Source: Gammaproteobacteria bacterium (lineage in GTDB: Bacteria > Pseudomonadota > Gammaproteobacteria > Comchoanobacterales > Comchoanobacteraceae). From it: DNA of 24,111 nucleotides. The stretch is from NCBI GenBank assembly GCA_029243665.1, contig JAQWRO010000014.1:1-24111 (forward strand), written 5' to 3'. The position numbers and the translations under genes were made by a program. How positions within the stretch are numbered: position 1 is the stretch's first letter; every line of letters begins with the position of its first letter. Positions 7,580 through 13,978 of this stretch are shown piece by piece. The notes under the pieces are model-generated. The model searched no databases. It was not told where the DNA came from and worked only from the letters and a program-made list of their open reading frames with translations.

Positions 7580-8120
7580 GTCTATCACAGTATGGTAATA
7601 AAGCAATAAATCTTGCAAGCTTAACTGCTTTAGCGATTTTTCTTTGCATAAGCATTGAAGTATTCGTCAAACGGCTTGGCACAATTCTACCGGTTTCCAT
7701 AACGTAATATTTTAGGATTCGTTTTGATTTATAATCAACTTCATCTTTGTTTTTGAAAGATGTCATTTTTGGCAAACGTGTGTCGTTTGCATCAGCTTCG
7801 ATGGTTCTCATCATTAAAGTTTTATCCGCATGTGGTTTCTTACAACGAATGACAAGCTTTCTTAGAAGCTTCTCATTAAACTTGTAATAATCTTCAAGTT
7901 GTTCTTTTTCCGCAACCGTACAACTTACATTCAACAATACGTAAAAAGCTTTTTGAATGTCATCTATTGAATAAGCAAGATTTCTTCTACCCCACTCTTC
8001 AACTCTATCCATAGAGCCCTTAGCTTGCTCAACTATATGTTTGTGTTTCTCGATAATCTCGGAAATTTTTTCAGCATGCTCTGGCCGAATGATTAGTAAT
8101 ATTTCGTAATGATTTAACAT
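7572..8120 (-). CDS. rpsF-rpsR: Fused ribosomal proteins bS6–bS18
   Basis: A single 182-residue ORF encodes both small-subunit proteins. Residues 1-96 are bS6 (MLNHYEILLIIRP, WGRRNLAY at 43-50, FNEKLLRKLVIR at 81-92). A linker of about 20 residues (about 97-117) replaces the usual acidic S6 tail. Residues about 118-182 are bS18 (VDYK at 128-131, TGRIVPSR at 143-150, LLPYCDRHA to the end). I translated the junction on the minus strand and found no stop or frame change. The basic S18 N-terminus around RRKFCRF is not conserved. An internal ATG at 7763-7765 exists but has no Shine-Dalgarno. S6 and S18 normally come from adjacent genes and bind 16S rRNA as a heterodimer, so a fusion is functionally plausible. 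PriB, often encoded between them in gammaproteobacteria, is absent here. First gene of the minus-strand operon. Confidence 0.93.
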   Translation of the reverse strand: MLNHYEILLIIRPEHAEKISEIIEKHKHIVEQAKGSMDRVEEWGRRNLAYSIDDIQKAFYVLLNVSCTVAEKEQLEDYYKFNEKLLRKLVIRCKKPHADKTLMMRTIEADANDTRLPKMTSFKNKDEVDYKSKRILKYYVMETGRIVPSRLTNTSMLMQRKIAKAVKLARFIALLPYCDRHA

Positions 8121-8130
8121 TTATATGATT

Positions 8131-8136
8131 CTCCTC
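8131..8136 (-). promoter_or_regulatory. Shine-Dalgarno of rpsF-rpsR
   Basis: GAGGAG on the minus strand, 10 nt before the ATG at 8120. It is one of the strongest ribosome binding sites in the window, fitting a highly expressed ribosomal gene. Confidence 0.85.
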
Positions 8137-8154
8137 ATGGGTCATTAAATAAGA

Positions 8155-8174
8155 GCTTCAAAAAAATTTGAAGC
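8155..8174 (-). promoter_or_regulatory. Hairpin in the rpsF-rpsR leader
   Basis: A perfect 8-bp inverted repeat (GCTTCAAA / TTTGAAGC) with a 4-nt loop sits in the predicted 5' untranslated region, about 18 nt upstream of the ribosome binding site. It may be a leader regulatory element, or stabilise the mRNA. The CCG trinucleotide of the known S6:S18-binding leader motif is not found anywhere in this leader. A terminator role is unlikely because only a short broken T-run follows. Confidence 0.5.
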
Positions 8175-8188
8175 GAGGTTAATTCTTA

Positions 8189-8217
8189 ATAATAACTTCT
8201 AAACAATTAATATTCAA
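8189..8217 (-). promoter_or_regulatory. Predicted sigma70 promoter of the rpsF-rpsR operon
   Basis: On the minus strand, a -35 box TTGAAT (8212-8217) and a -10 box TATTAT (8189-8194) are separated by exactly 17 nt. Transcription would begin near 8182, giving a leader of about 60 nt that contains the hairpin at 8155-8174 and the GAGGAG site. Read by eye only. Confidence 0.6.
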
Positions 8218-8255
8218 GCGTAAAAACCATACTTTCCGATCAAGCTACATCAGAG

Positions 8256-8284
8256 TTGTCATTATTCTAAAATTTAGTTAAATT
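8256..8284 (+). promoter_or_regulatory. Possible promoter of tpiA-secG-tRNA-nuo
   Basis: A -35 like TTGTCA (8256-8261), a 17-nt spacer and a -10 like TAAATT (8279-8284) lie 29 nt before the tpiA start. It diverges from the rpsF promoter. The -10 matches consensus at 4 of 6 positions, so this is weaker evidence, and AT-rich DNA gives chance matches. Confidence 0.4.
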
Positions 8285-8313
8285 GTAGTTAGTTATAACC
8301 ACATCAATTTATT

Positions 8314-9024
8314 ATGAAAAATTTTATTGCAAATTGGAAAATGAATGGCTCAATCAGAGCGCTGGAAACATACTGTCAAAGTTTAGCAGATAATAAAGCT
8401 CACTTAACAGAGGGTGTTATTTTGGCACTCCCGGCTCTTTACATTCCTATGGCACACCACTACCTCAAAAATACACCAGTTGCCATTGCAGCACAGTGCG
8501 TAAGCGCACATAATGATGGCGCTTATACAGGTCAATTATCAGCACGGATGTTTGCTGAACTCGGTTGCTCATACGCTATCATTGGCCACTCAGAAAGACG
8601 TAATATTGAATCTATTGCGTCAACACACAATCAAATGCTGCAATGCATTCATTCAGGCTTGAAACCAATTCTTTGCATTGGAGAGACATTGCAAGAAAAA
8701 AATGAAATGAAAACAATAAAAGTATTAACAGATCAATTGCAGCCGATGCTTGCCCTTGAACAACAGGGTCATGACATTTGGGTTGCATACGAACCTAGAT
8801 GGGCTATAGGATCAGGCTTGACGCCAGACAATAATGAAATTAACATAGTAGCTGAGTGGTTTAAAAATTTATCTGCTACAAAATTTATTTATGGTGGCAG
8901 CGTGAATCCAAATAACATGGAAAATTTAGCTAAATGCACATTAGACGGTTTCCTAGTTGGTGGTGCCTCTCTTGACTATGACTTAACAAACCAAATGGTA
9001 AACATATGTACTCATTATTCTTAA
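8314..9024 (+). CDS. tpiA: Triosephosphate isomerase
   Basis: TpiA interconverts dihydroxyacetone phosphate and glyceraldehyde 3-phosphate in glycolysis and gluconeogenesis. All catalytic residues are visible: Asn7 and Lys9 in ANWKMNG, His92 in IGHSERR and Glu160 in AYEPRWAIGSG. The phosphate-gripping loop follows Glu160, and YGGSVNP (193-199) and GFLVGGASL near the end are also present. At 236 residues it is a little shorter than the usual 250. The loop has Arg162 where most bacterial enzymes have Val or Ile, but the rest of the loop is normal. There is no clear Shine-Dalgarno, so the message may have weak initiation. The gene overlaps secG by 19 nt. The tpiA-secG pair is common in bacteria. 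Confidence 0.97.
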   Translation: MKNFIANWKMNGSIRALETYCQSLADNKAHLTEGVILALPALYIPMAHHYLKNTPVAIAAQCVSAHNDGAYTGQLSARMFAELGCSYAIIGHSERRNIESIASTHNQMLQCIHSGLKPILCIGETLQEKNEMKTIKVLTDQLQPMLALEQQGHDIWVAYEPRWAIGSGLTPDNNEINIVAEWFKNLSATKFIYGGSVNPNNMENLAKCTLDGFLVGGASLDYDLTNQMVNICTHYS

Positions 9025-9272
9025 CATTTCATTTCTTTATATGTTTAACCCTTATTGCGCTTATTTTAGCACAACGAGGAAAAGGCGCAGAAATGGGCGT
9101 TGCCTTCAGCAGCGGCTCTTCATCAAGCTTATTTGGCAGCCAAGGATCTTCTGGCTTCCTTGTGAAATTGACAACGATTCTTGCAGTTATCTTTTTTGTT
9201 AACTGTTTAATGATTGGTGTTATTCATAAAAAAGCAAATGAATCAACACTATTAGTTGAAAGCTCTAAGTGA
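9006..9272 (+). CDS. secG: Preprotein translocase subunit SecG
   Basis: SecG is the small, two-helix subunit of the SecYEG channel in the inner membrane and aids SecA-driven export. The 88-residue protein has a first membrane helix at about 4-21, the conserved cytoplasmic loop (AQRGKGAEMGVAFSSGSSSSLFGS, about 22-45) and a second helix at about 51-73. The loop motif is diagnostic. The short charged tail is shorter than in E. coli SecG (110 aa). Its ATG lies inside the last codons of tpiA, in another frame, so translation is probably coupled. The stop is 15 nt before the tRNA-Leu gene. Confidence 0.95.
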   Translation: MYSLFLTFHFFICLTLIALILAQRGKGAEMGVAFSSGSSSSLFGSQGSSGFLVKLTTILAVIFFVNCLMIGVIHKKANESTLLVESSK

Positions 9273-9287
9273 GTTTTGATATTAATT

Positions 9288-9374
9288 GCCGAAGTGGTGG
9301 AATTGGTAGACACGCTGTCTTGAGGGGGCAGTGGTTGAATAACCGTGTCGGTTCGAGTCCGACCTTCGGCACCA
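9288..9374 (+). tRNA. tRNA-Leu(GAG)
   Basis: An 87-nt type II tRNA. The acceptor stem GCCGAAG pairs with CTTCGGC, followed by the encoded CCA at 9372-9374. The anticodon stem CTGTC/GGCAG (9315-9319, 9327-9331) frames the loop TTGAGGG with anticodon GAG at 9322-9324. A long variable arm (around TGGTTGAATAACCG) and a T-arm with TTCGAGT are present. It reads CUC/CUU leucine codons. It lies 15 nt after secG and 19 nt before nuoA, with no visible terminator, so it is probably cut out of a polycistronic transcript. The secG–tRNA-Leu arrangement is typical of gammaproteobacteria. Confidence 0.97.
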
Positions 9375-9393
9375 ATTATTAAAAGGAATCCAT

Positions 9394-9771
9394 ATGTTTA
9401 ATATTTCTGATTATACAGGCGTTCTCATTCTAGCAATCATTGGTCTTGGCATTGGTGTTGGTATGATGAGCATTAACTTTGCCAGTAAATATTTTGGCAT
9501 TACCCCTAACAAACCGAACAAAACAAAAAATTCGGCCTTCGAATGCGGCTTCGATGCATTTGATGATGCCAGAACACCATTTGATATACGTTTTTTTCTT
9601 GTTGCTATTCTCTTTATTATTTTCGATTTAGAAACCGCATTCTTATTCCCATGGGCAGTAGCCTTTAGGGAAATATCTTGGCTAGGCATAGGCACGATGG
9701 TGTTTTTTCTGAGCATCTTAACCATTGGCTTTATATATGAATGGCGTGTAGGCGCACTCGAGTGGGAATAA
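9394..9771 (+). CDS. nuoA: NADH-quinone oxidoreductase subunit A
   Basis: NuoA (ND3 homologue) is a small membrane subunit of complex I beside NuoH and the quinone site. The 125-residue protein has three membrane helices (about 10-30, 65-87, 93-116). The conserved loop FECGFDAFDDARTPFDIRFF precedes helix 2, and the conserved acidic IFDLETAFLFPWA follows. This Cys-containing loop is the ND3 loop that moves in active/deactive transitions in mitochondrial complex I. An AAGGA lies 7 nt before the ATG. It is the first gene of the complete nuo operon and follows the tRNA by 19 nt. Confidence 0.97.
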   Translation: MFNISDYTGVLILAIIGLGIGVGMMSINFASKYFGITPNKPNKTKNSAFECGFDAFDDARTPFDIRFFLVAILFIIFDLETAFLFPWAVAFREISWLGIGTMVFFLSILTIGFIYEWRVGALEWE

Positions 9772-9797
9772 TAAACGGGGTATGTTAAAATATTATT

Positions 9798-10295
9798 ATG
9801 GCTAATAAAGGTAAAGCAAAGAATTCCATCAACAACAACATAGCAACAACAACATTAGACCAACTAATCAAATGGGCTGACACAGGCTCATTGATGCCAG
9901 TTACATTTGGTTTAGCGTGCTGTGCTGTTGAAATGATGCATGCGGGTGCCAGTCGATTTGACTTTGATAGATTTGGCGTTACGTTTAGACCCAGCCCCAG
10001 GCAATCTGATGTCATGATTGTTGCTGGCACACTTTGTAACAAAATGGCTCAACCTCTCAGGAATGTCTACGACATGATGCCAGAACCAAAATATGTTATA
10101 TCAATGGGCTCATGCGCCAATGGTGGCGGATACTATCATTACTCATATTCAGTCGTTAGAGGCTGTGATCGAGTTGTACCCGTAGACATTTATATACCGG
10201 GATGCCCACCAACTGCTGAGGCCTTAGTGTATGGCATTATCCAACTTCAAAATAAAATCAAACACAATAAAGTGATCTTAAGGGGTGATAGATGA
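9798..10295 (+). CDS. nuoB: NADH-quinone oxidoreductase subunit B
   Basis: NuoB (PSST) carries cluster N2, the last Fe-S centre before quinone. The four ligands are visible: tandem Cys41-Cys42 in FGLACCAVEMM, Cys106 in SMGSCANGGG and Cys136 in YIPGCPPTAEAL. The protein is 165 residues, a normal length. It has a short, polar Lys/Asn-rich N-terminus (1-15). The only purine-rich stretch upstream (GGGG at 9777-9780) is too far for a standard Shine-Dalgarno, so initiation signals are weak. It overlaps nuoC by 4 nt (ATGA). Confidence 0.97.
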   Translation: MANKGKAKNSINNNIATTTLDQLIKWADTGSLMPVTFGLACCAVEMMHAGASRFDFDRFGVTFRPSPRQSDVMIVAGTLCNKMAQPLRNVYDMMPEPKYVISMGSCANGGGYYHYSYSVVRGCDRVVPVDIYIPGCPPTAEALVYGIIQLQNKIKHNKVILRGDR

Positions 10296-10945
10296 AACAT
10301 TTATTGCAAACACTGAAAGCAAACCTCCCAAAAGAATGTCAATTTTATACGGAACACAATCAAATAACAGTGCTTGCCCCAAGTCAATCTATCGTCGAAT
10401 GCTGTAAAACTCTAAAAAAACATGCAGAACTTAAATTTGATATTTTGATTGACCTATGTGGTATCGATTATTTATCTTATGGCGTTGGCGAATGGGATAC
10501 AGTTAGCACAACTGCTACCGGCTATAGTCGCGCAACAAACAACAAACCAGACGAATCGAAATGGCCTCTCCCAAGACTTGCTGTTGTCTACCATTTGCTT
10601 TCAACTCACTTGAATCACCGTGTAAGATTAAAAGCTTTTATTAAATCAGACCCACCAGAAATTGAATCCATATGTAGTGTTTATAAACATGCAAATTGGT
10701 ATGAACGTGAAGCATACGATTTGTTTGGAATTATATTTAACAACCATCCAGACTTAAGACGTATCTTAACTGATTATGGCTTTAAAGGATTTCCTTTTAG
10801 AAAGGATTTCCCTATATCGGGGCATGTTGAGGTTCGATATGATGAAGCAGAAAAGCGCTGCATTTACGAACCCACATCAATTGACCCAAGAGTGACTGTG
10901 CCAAAAGTCGTTAGAGATGATAGCCGCTATCTAAAAGGAAAATAA
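10292..10945 (+). CDS. nuoC: NADH-quinone oxidoreductase subunit C
   Basis: NuoC (30 kDa subunit) is a peripheral-arm protein next to NuoD. The 217-residue protein carries the diagnostic block WYEREAYDLFGIIFNNHPDLRRILTDYGF... HPLRKDFP-like (here GFPFRKDFPISG), followed by VEVRYDEAEKRCIYEP. The N-terminal half is more divergent. NuoC and NuoD are separate proteins here, unlike the fused NuoCD of E. coli, which is the usual state outside enterics. AGGGG lies 6 nt upstream of the ATG, and the start overlaps the nuoB stop. Confidence 0.96.
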   Translation: MKHLLQTLKANLPKECQFYTEHNQITVLAPSQSIVECCKTLKKHAELKFDILIDLCGIDYLSYGVGEWDTVSTTATGYSRATNNKPDESKWPLPRLAVVYHLLSTHLNHRVRLKAFIKSDPPEIESICSVYKHANWYEREAYDLFGIIFNNHPDLRRILTDYGFKGFPFRKDFPISGHVEVRYDEAEKRCIYEPTSIDPRVTVPKVVRDDSRYLKGK

Positions 10946-10946
10946 A

Positions 10947-12200
10947 ATGAGTGATTTAAGTCATTATACCGTTAACTTTGGACCACAGCATCCCTCTGCT
11001 CATGGGGTGTTACGCCTCATTCTTGAATTAAAAGGTGAGGTTATTACTGATGTAGACACTCACATCGGCTTACTTCATCGCGCAACAGAAAAACTTGCTG
11101 AATCTAAGCCTTTTAATCATAGCATTGGCTATATGGATCGCCTGGATTATGTGTCTATGATGTGTAATGAGCACGCATACGTCATGGCTATTGAGCAATT
11201 ATTGGGTGTTAATCCACCTAAGCGAGCACAATATATTCGCGTGATGTTTGATGAGATAACAAGAATTCTTAATCACTTAATGTGGCTCGGCGCACATGCA
11301 ATGGACTTAGGTGCAGTTAGTGTTTTCTTGTATTGCTTCCAAGCACGTGAGGATCTGATGGATTGCTATGAAGCTGTTTCTGGCGCAAGAATGCATGCAA
11401 CATATTATAGACCTGGCGGTGTCTACAGAGACCTACCAAATTCAATGCCAAATTACGAACCAAACCGTTGGAGAACAGAAAAAGAAATTGAAATACTCAA
11501 CGAAAATAGACAAGGGTCTTTATTGGATTTCGTTGAAAATTTCATAAAAGCATTTCCTGGTAAAATTGACGAATACGAGAATCTTCTTACCGATAATAGG
11601 ATCTGGAAACAACGAACAGTTGACATTGGAATAGTGTCCCCTAGCCTTGCAAGAAAGCTTGGATTTTCAGGCCCTATGTTGAGAGGCTCTGGAATCAACT
11701 GGGACTTACGAAAAGACCAACCTTATGCCGTCTACAATGAGCTCGACTTCGATGTGCCATTAGGCTCAAAAGGTGACTGCTATGACCGTTACCTAATTCG
11801 GATAGAAGAAATGAGGCAGTCTACTCGAATCATAGAACAATGTATTGCATGGCTAAGGGCTAACCCTGGACCAGTGATGACAAATAATAAGAAAGTTGCA
11901 CCACCCAAGCGAATTAAAATGAAAGATGATATGGAGGCACTCATTCATCATTTCAAGCTATTTACAGAAGGCTACATCATACCACCAGGTGAAACTTATG
12001 CGGCTGTTGAACATCCTAAAGGTGAGTTTGGTATTTACTTGGTATCTGATGGATCAAACAAACCATATCGTCTAAAAATACGTCCCGCAGGCTTTACTCA
12101 CTTACAAGCATTAGGTGAACTAAGCAAAGGACTAATGATTGCGGATCTTGTGACCATTTTATCCTCTATTGATGTTGTTTTCGGAGATATTGATCGATAA
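10947..12200 (+). CDS. nuoD: NADH-quinone oxidoreductase subunit D
   Basis: NuoD (49 kDa subunit) forms the quinone pocket with NuoB and is related to the large subunit of NiFe hydrogenases. The 417-residue protein is standard length. The quinone-loop motif GPQHPSAHGVLRL starts at residue 12, and HIGLLHRATEKLAE and IGYMDRLDYVSMM, which contains the conserved Tyr near the quinone, follow. The C-terminus VFGDIDR is canonical. The hydrogenase Cys ligands are absent, as expected. An AAGGA precedes the start. The stop overlaps the nuoE start by one nucleotide. Confidence 0.97.
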   Translation: MSDLSHYTVNFGPQHPSAHGVLRLILELKGEVITDVDTHIGLLHRATEKLAESKPFNHSIGYMDRLDYVSMMCNEHAYVMAIEQLLGVNPPKRAQYIRVMFDEITRILNHLMWLGAHAMDLGAVSVFLYCFQAREDLMDCYEAVSGARMHATYYRPGGVYRDLPNSMPNYEPNRWRTEKEIEILNENRQGSLLDFVENFIKAFPGKIDEYENLLTDNRIWKQRTVDIGIVSPSLARKLGFSGPMLRGSGINWDLRKDQPYAVYNELDFDVPLGSKGDCYDRYLIRIEEMRQSTRIIEQCIAWLRANPGPVMTNNKKVAPPKRIKMKDDMEALIHHFKLFTEGYIIPPGETYAAVEHPKGEFGIYLVSDGSNKPYRLKIRPAGFTHLQALGELSKGLMIADLVTILSSIDVVFGDIDR

Positions 12201-12703
12201 TGAATAATAAAAGAGAATTTGACAGCAGCGTTACAAAAAAAATAGATACTTGGAAGAAAAAATTTCCGAAGGAAAAGCCTGAGTCATCTATCATTATGTC
12301 CCTAAGGTTTATTCAAGATCATTATGGCTGGCTATCAGATAAACATCTTGATATGTTAGCTGATTATTTGGATCTAGCGCCTATTAGAGTGTACGAAGTA
12401 GCAAGTTTTTACAGCATGTATCATAGGAAACCAGTTGGGAAATATGTTTTAGGCATTTGCGGTAGTATTTCTTGTATGCTTCGTGGCAGTGAGCCATTAT
12501 TACATCATTTAGAAACAAAACTTGATATCAAACTCGGTGACACAACAAAAGATGGTCTTTTTACGCTTAAGGAAGTTGAATGTCTTGCATCTTGTACCAA
12601 AGCACCTGCTATGGTTGTAAATGGAACCCAATATGTTGAAGATTTAACACCTGAGTCTCTTGATAAATTAGTTGATAATTTACGTCAAGGAGAACAAACA
12701 TGA
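12200..12703 (+). CDS. nuoE: NADH-quinone oxidoreductase subunit E
   Basis: NuoE (24 kDa) belongs to the thioredoxin-fold [2Fe-2S] ferredoxins and carries cluster N1a in the NADH dehydrogenase module. Its four cysteines are visible: Cys87 and Cys92 (CGSISC) and Cys128 and Cys132 (CLASC). The N-terminal helical bundle is present (SSIIMSLRFIQDHYGWLS, then VYEVASFYSMY). The length of 167 residues is typical. It overlaps nuoD by 1 nt and nuoF by 4 nt, so the N-module genes are translationally coupled. Confidence 0.97.
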   Translation: MNNKREFDSSVTKKIDTWKKKFPKEKPESSIIMSLRFIQDHYGWLSDKHLDMLADYLDLAPIRVYEVASFYSMYHRKPVGKYVLGICGSISCMLRGSEPLLHHLETKLDIKLGDTTKDGLFTLKEVECLASCTKAPAMVVNGTQYVEDLTPESLDKLVDNLRQGEQT

Positions 12704-13977
12704 AACAAAACCTTGTCTGCTACAGAACTTTCGAAGAAAAATCACCCTCTAGTTTTGAAACCTATAAAAAACTTAACGGCTACAGCACATGGGAGAAATT
12801 ACTTAAAGGTAAAATGAAACCTAGTGATGTAATTGATGCAATAAAAGCTGCTGGGTTGATGGGTAGAGGTGGCGCAGGATTTCCTACTGGCTTAAAAATG
12901 AGTTTTATTAACCGAGACAAAGAAGGACAAAAATATCTCGTTTGCAACTCTGATGAAAGTGAACCAGGAACTTCCAAAGATCGCTTTATTATGCAAAAAA
13001 ACCCACATCAATTAATTGAAGGCATGGCAATTGCTGCTTATACAATGGGTGCGACAGTTGGTTATAACTACATGCGTGGTGAATTCATGACAGAATTTGA
13101 AAGTTGTGAAAAAGCACTCAAAGAAGCAAAAAAAGCTGGCTTAATAGGCAAAAATATTCTGGGCACTGGAATTGACTTTGAACTCATTAACATTATTGGT
13201 GCAGGTGCTTATATTGTAGGCGAAGAAACAGCTATGCTTGAGTCTATTGAAGGCAAACGTGCCATGCCTCGGTTTAAGCCACCCTTCCCTGCAAATTATG
13301 GTTTATATGGGAAACCAACAACAGTTAACAATACCGAGTCTCTAGCGTCTATTCCAGTTATTCTAGATAAAGGTCCAGAGTGGTTTAAAAAACTCGGTAC
13401 TGAGAAAAGTGGTGGCACTAAAATATTCTCTGTTAGCGGACATGTCGCTAAGCCAGGCGTATTTGAAATTCCTATGGGCACGCCATTTAAAGATCTTCTA
13501 GAACTTGCTGGTGGCATGCTTGACAGTCGAGGATGTAAGGCCGTAATACCAGGTGGTTCTTCTATGAAAATAGTTCCTGGAAAAATAATGCTTAATGCTG
13601 AGATGAGTTATGAAGGGATGCAATCAGTTGGCTCAGCGATTGGTTCCGGTGGTGTGATCGTGATGGATGATAGAACCTGTATGGTTGAAGCCCTAGCATG
13701 TGTGATTAAGTTTTATGAAGATGAATCTTGTGGTCAATGTACACCTTGCCGCGAAGGGACCAACTGGCTTCATCAAAATTTAAGAGATATCTTAGCAGGC
13801 AAAGGCAATATAAAAGATGTTGACTTATTAGTTGAAATTGCTGGAAAAATAGAGGGGAAAACCATCTGCGCATTTGGTGAAGCAGTTGCATGGCCAGTTC
13901 AAAGTTTTATTGAACACTTTCGAGACGAATTTGAGTTTTATTGCAAAAATGGATATTCAAAAGTGAAGGGTAAATAA
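12700..13977 (+). CDS. nuoF: NADH-quinone oxidoreductase subunit F
   Basis: NuoF (51 kDa) binds NADH and FMN and carries cluster N3, the entry point for electrons. The FMN/NADH-binding segment GRGGAGFPTGLKM begins at residue 55. SDESEPGTSKDR and the glycine-rich GAGAYIVGEETAMLESIEG also belong to the nucleotide fold. The [4Fe-4S] ligands are Cys344, Cys347 and Cys350 in CGQCTPC, plus Cys390 in ICAFGEA. At 425 residues it is standard. A strong AAGGAG at 12687-12692 lies 7 nt before the ATG, making it one of the best ribosome sites in the operon. Confidence 0.97.
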   Translation: MKQNLVCYRTFEEKSPSSFETYKKLNGYSTWEKLLKGKMKPSDVIDAIKAAGLMGRGGAGFPTGLKMSFINRDKEGQKYLVCNSDESEPGTSKDRFIMQKNPHQLIEGMAIAAYTMGATVGYNYMRGEFMTEFESCEKALKEAKKAGLIGKNILGTGIDFELINIIGAGAYIVGEETAMLESIEGKRAMPRFKPPFPANYGLYGKPTTVNNTESLASIPVILDKGPEWFKKLGTEKSGGTKIFSVSGHVAKPGVFEIPMGTPFKDLLELAGGMLDSRGCKAVIPGGSSMKIVPGKIMLNAEMSYEGMQSVGSAIGSGGVIVMDDRTCMVEALACVIKFYEDESCGQCTPCREGTNWLHQNLRDILAGKGNIKDVDLLVEIAGKIEGKTICAFGEAVAWPVQSFIEHFRDEFEFYCKNGYSKVKGK

Positions 13978-13978
13978 G

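Larger units (their letters stand above)
8121..8313. promoter_or_regulatory. Divergent intergenic region between rpsF-rpsR and tpiA
   Basis: At 193 nt this is the longest non-coding stretch in the window. It holds the minus-strand promoter, leader hairpin and ribosome site of the ribosomal operon, and a weaker plus-strand promoter for tpiA. I see no RNA gene, riboswitch or repeat beyond these. Base composition is strongly AT-rich. Confidence 0.7.

Noticed and set aside
7580..7618. Upstream TTG start for the DUF2232 protein
   Set aside because: It would create a 47-nt overlap with S18, with a non-ATG start and no ribosome site; the ATG at 7579 gives a normal short overlap.
7700..7830. A separate rpsR start or a frameshift between S6 and S18
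   Set aside because: I looked for the normal S18 N-terminus around the junction; the frame next to S6 quickly hits a stop, and the internal ATG has no Shine-Dalgarno.
8155..8174. Hairpin as a rho-independent terminator
   Set aside because: It lies in the leader of a promoter-bearing gene, its stem is AT-rich, and only a short interrupted T-run follows.
9411..10042. Long antisense open frames opposite nuoA and nuoB (104 and 85 aa)
   Set aside because: They have no recognisable domain or ribosome site and lie exactly opposite conserved genes; they are shadows of coding sequence.
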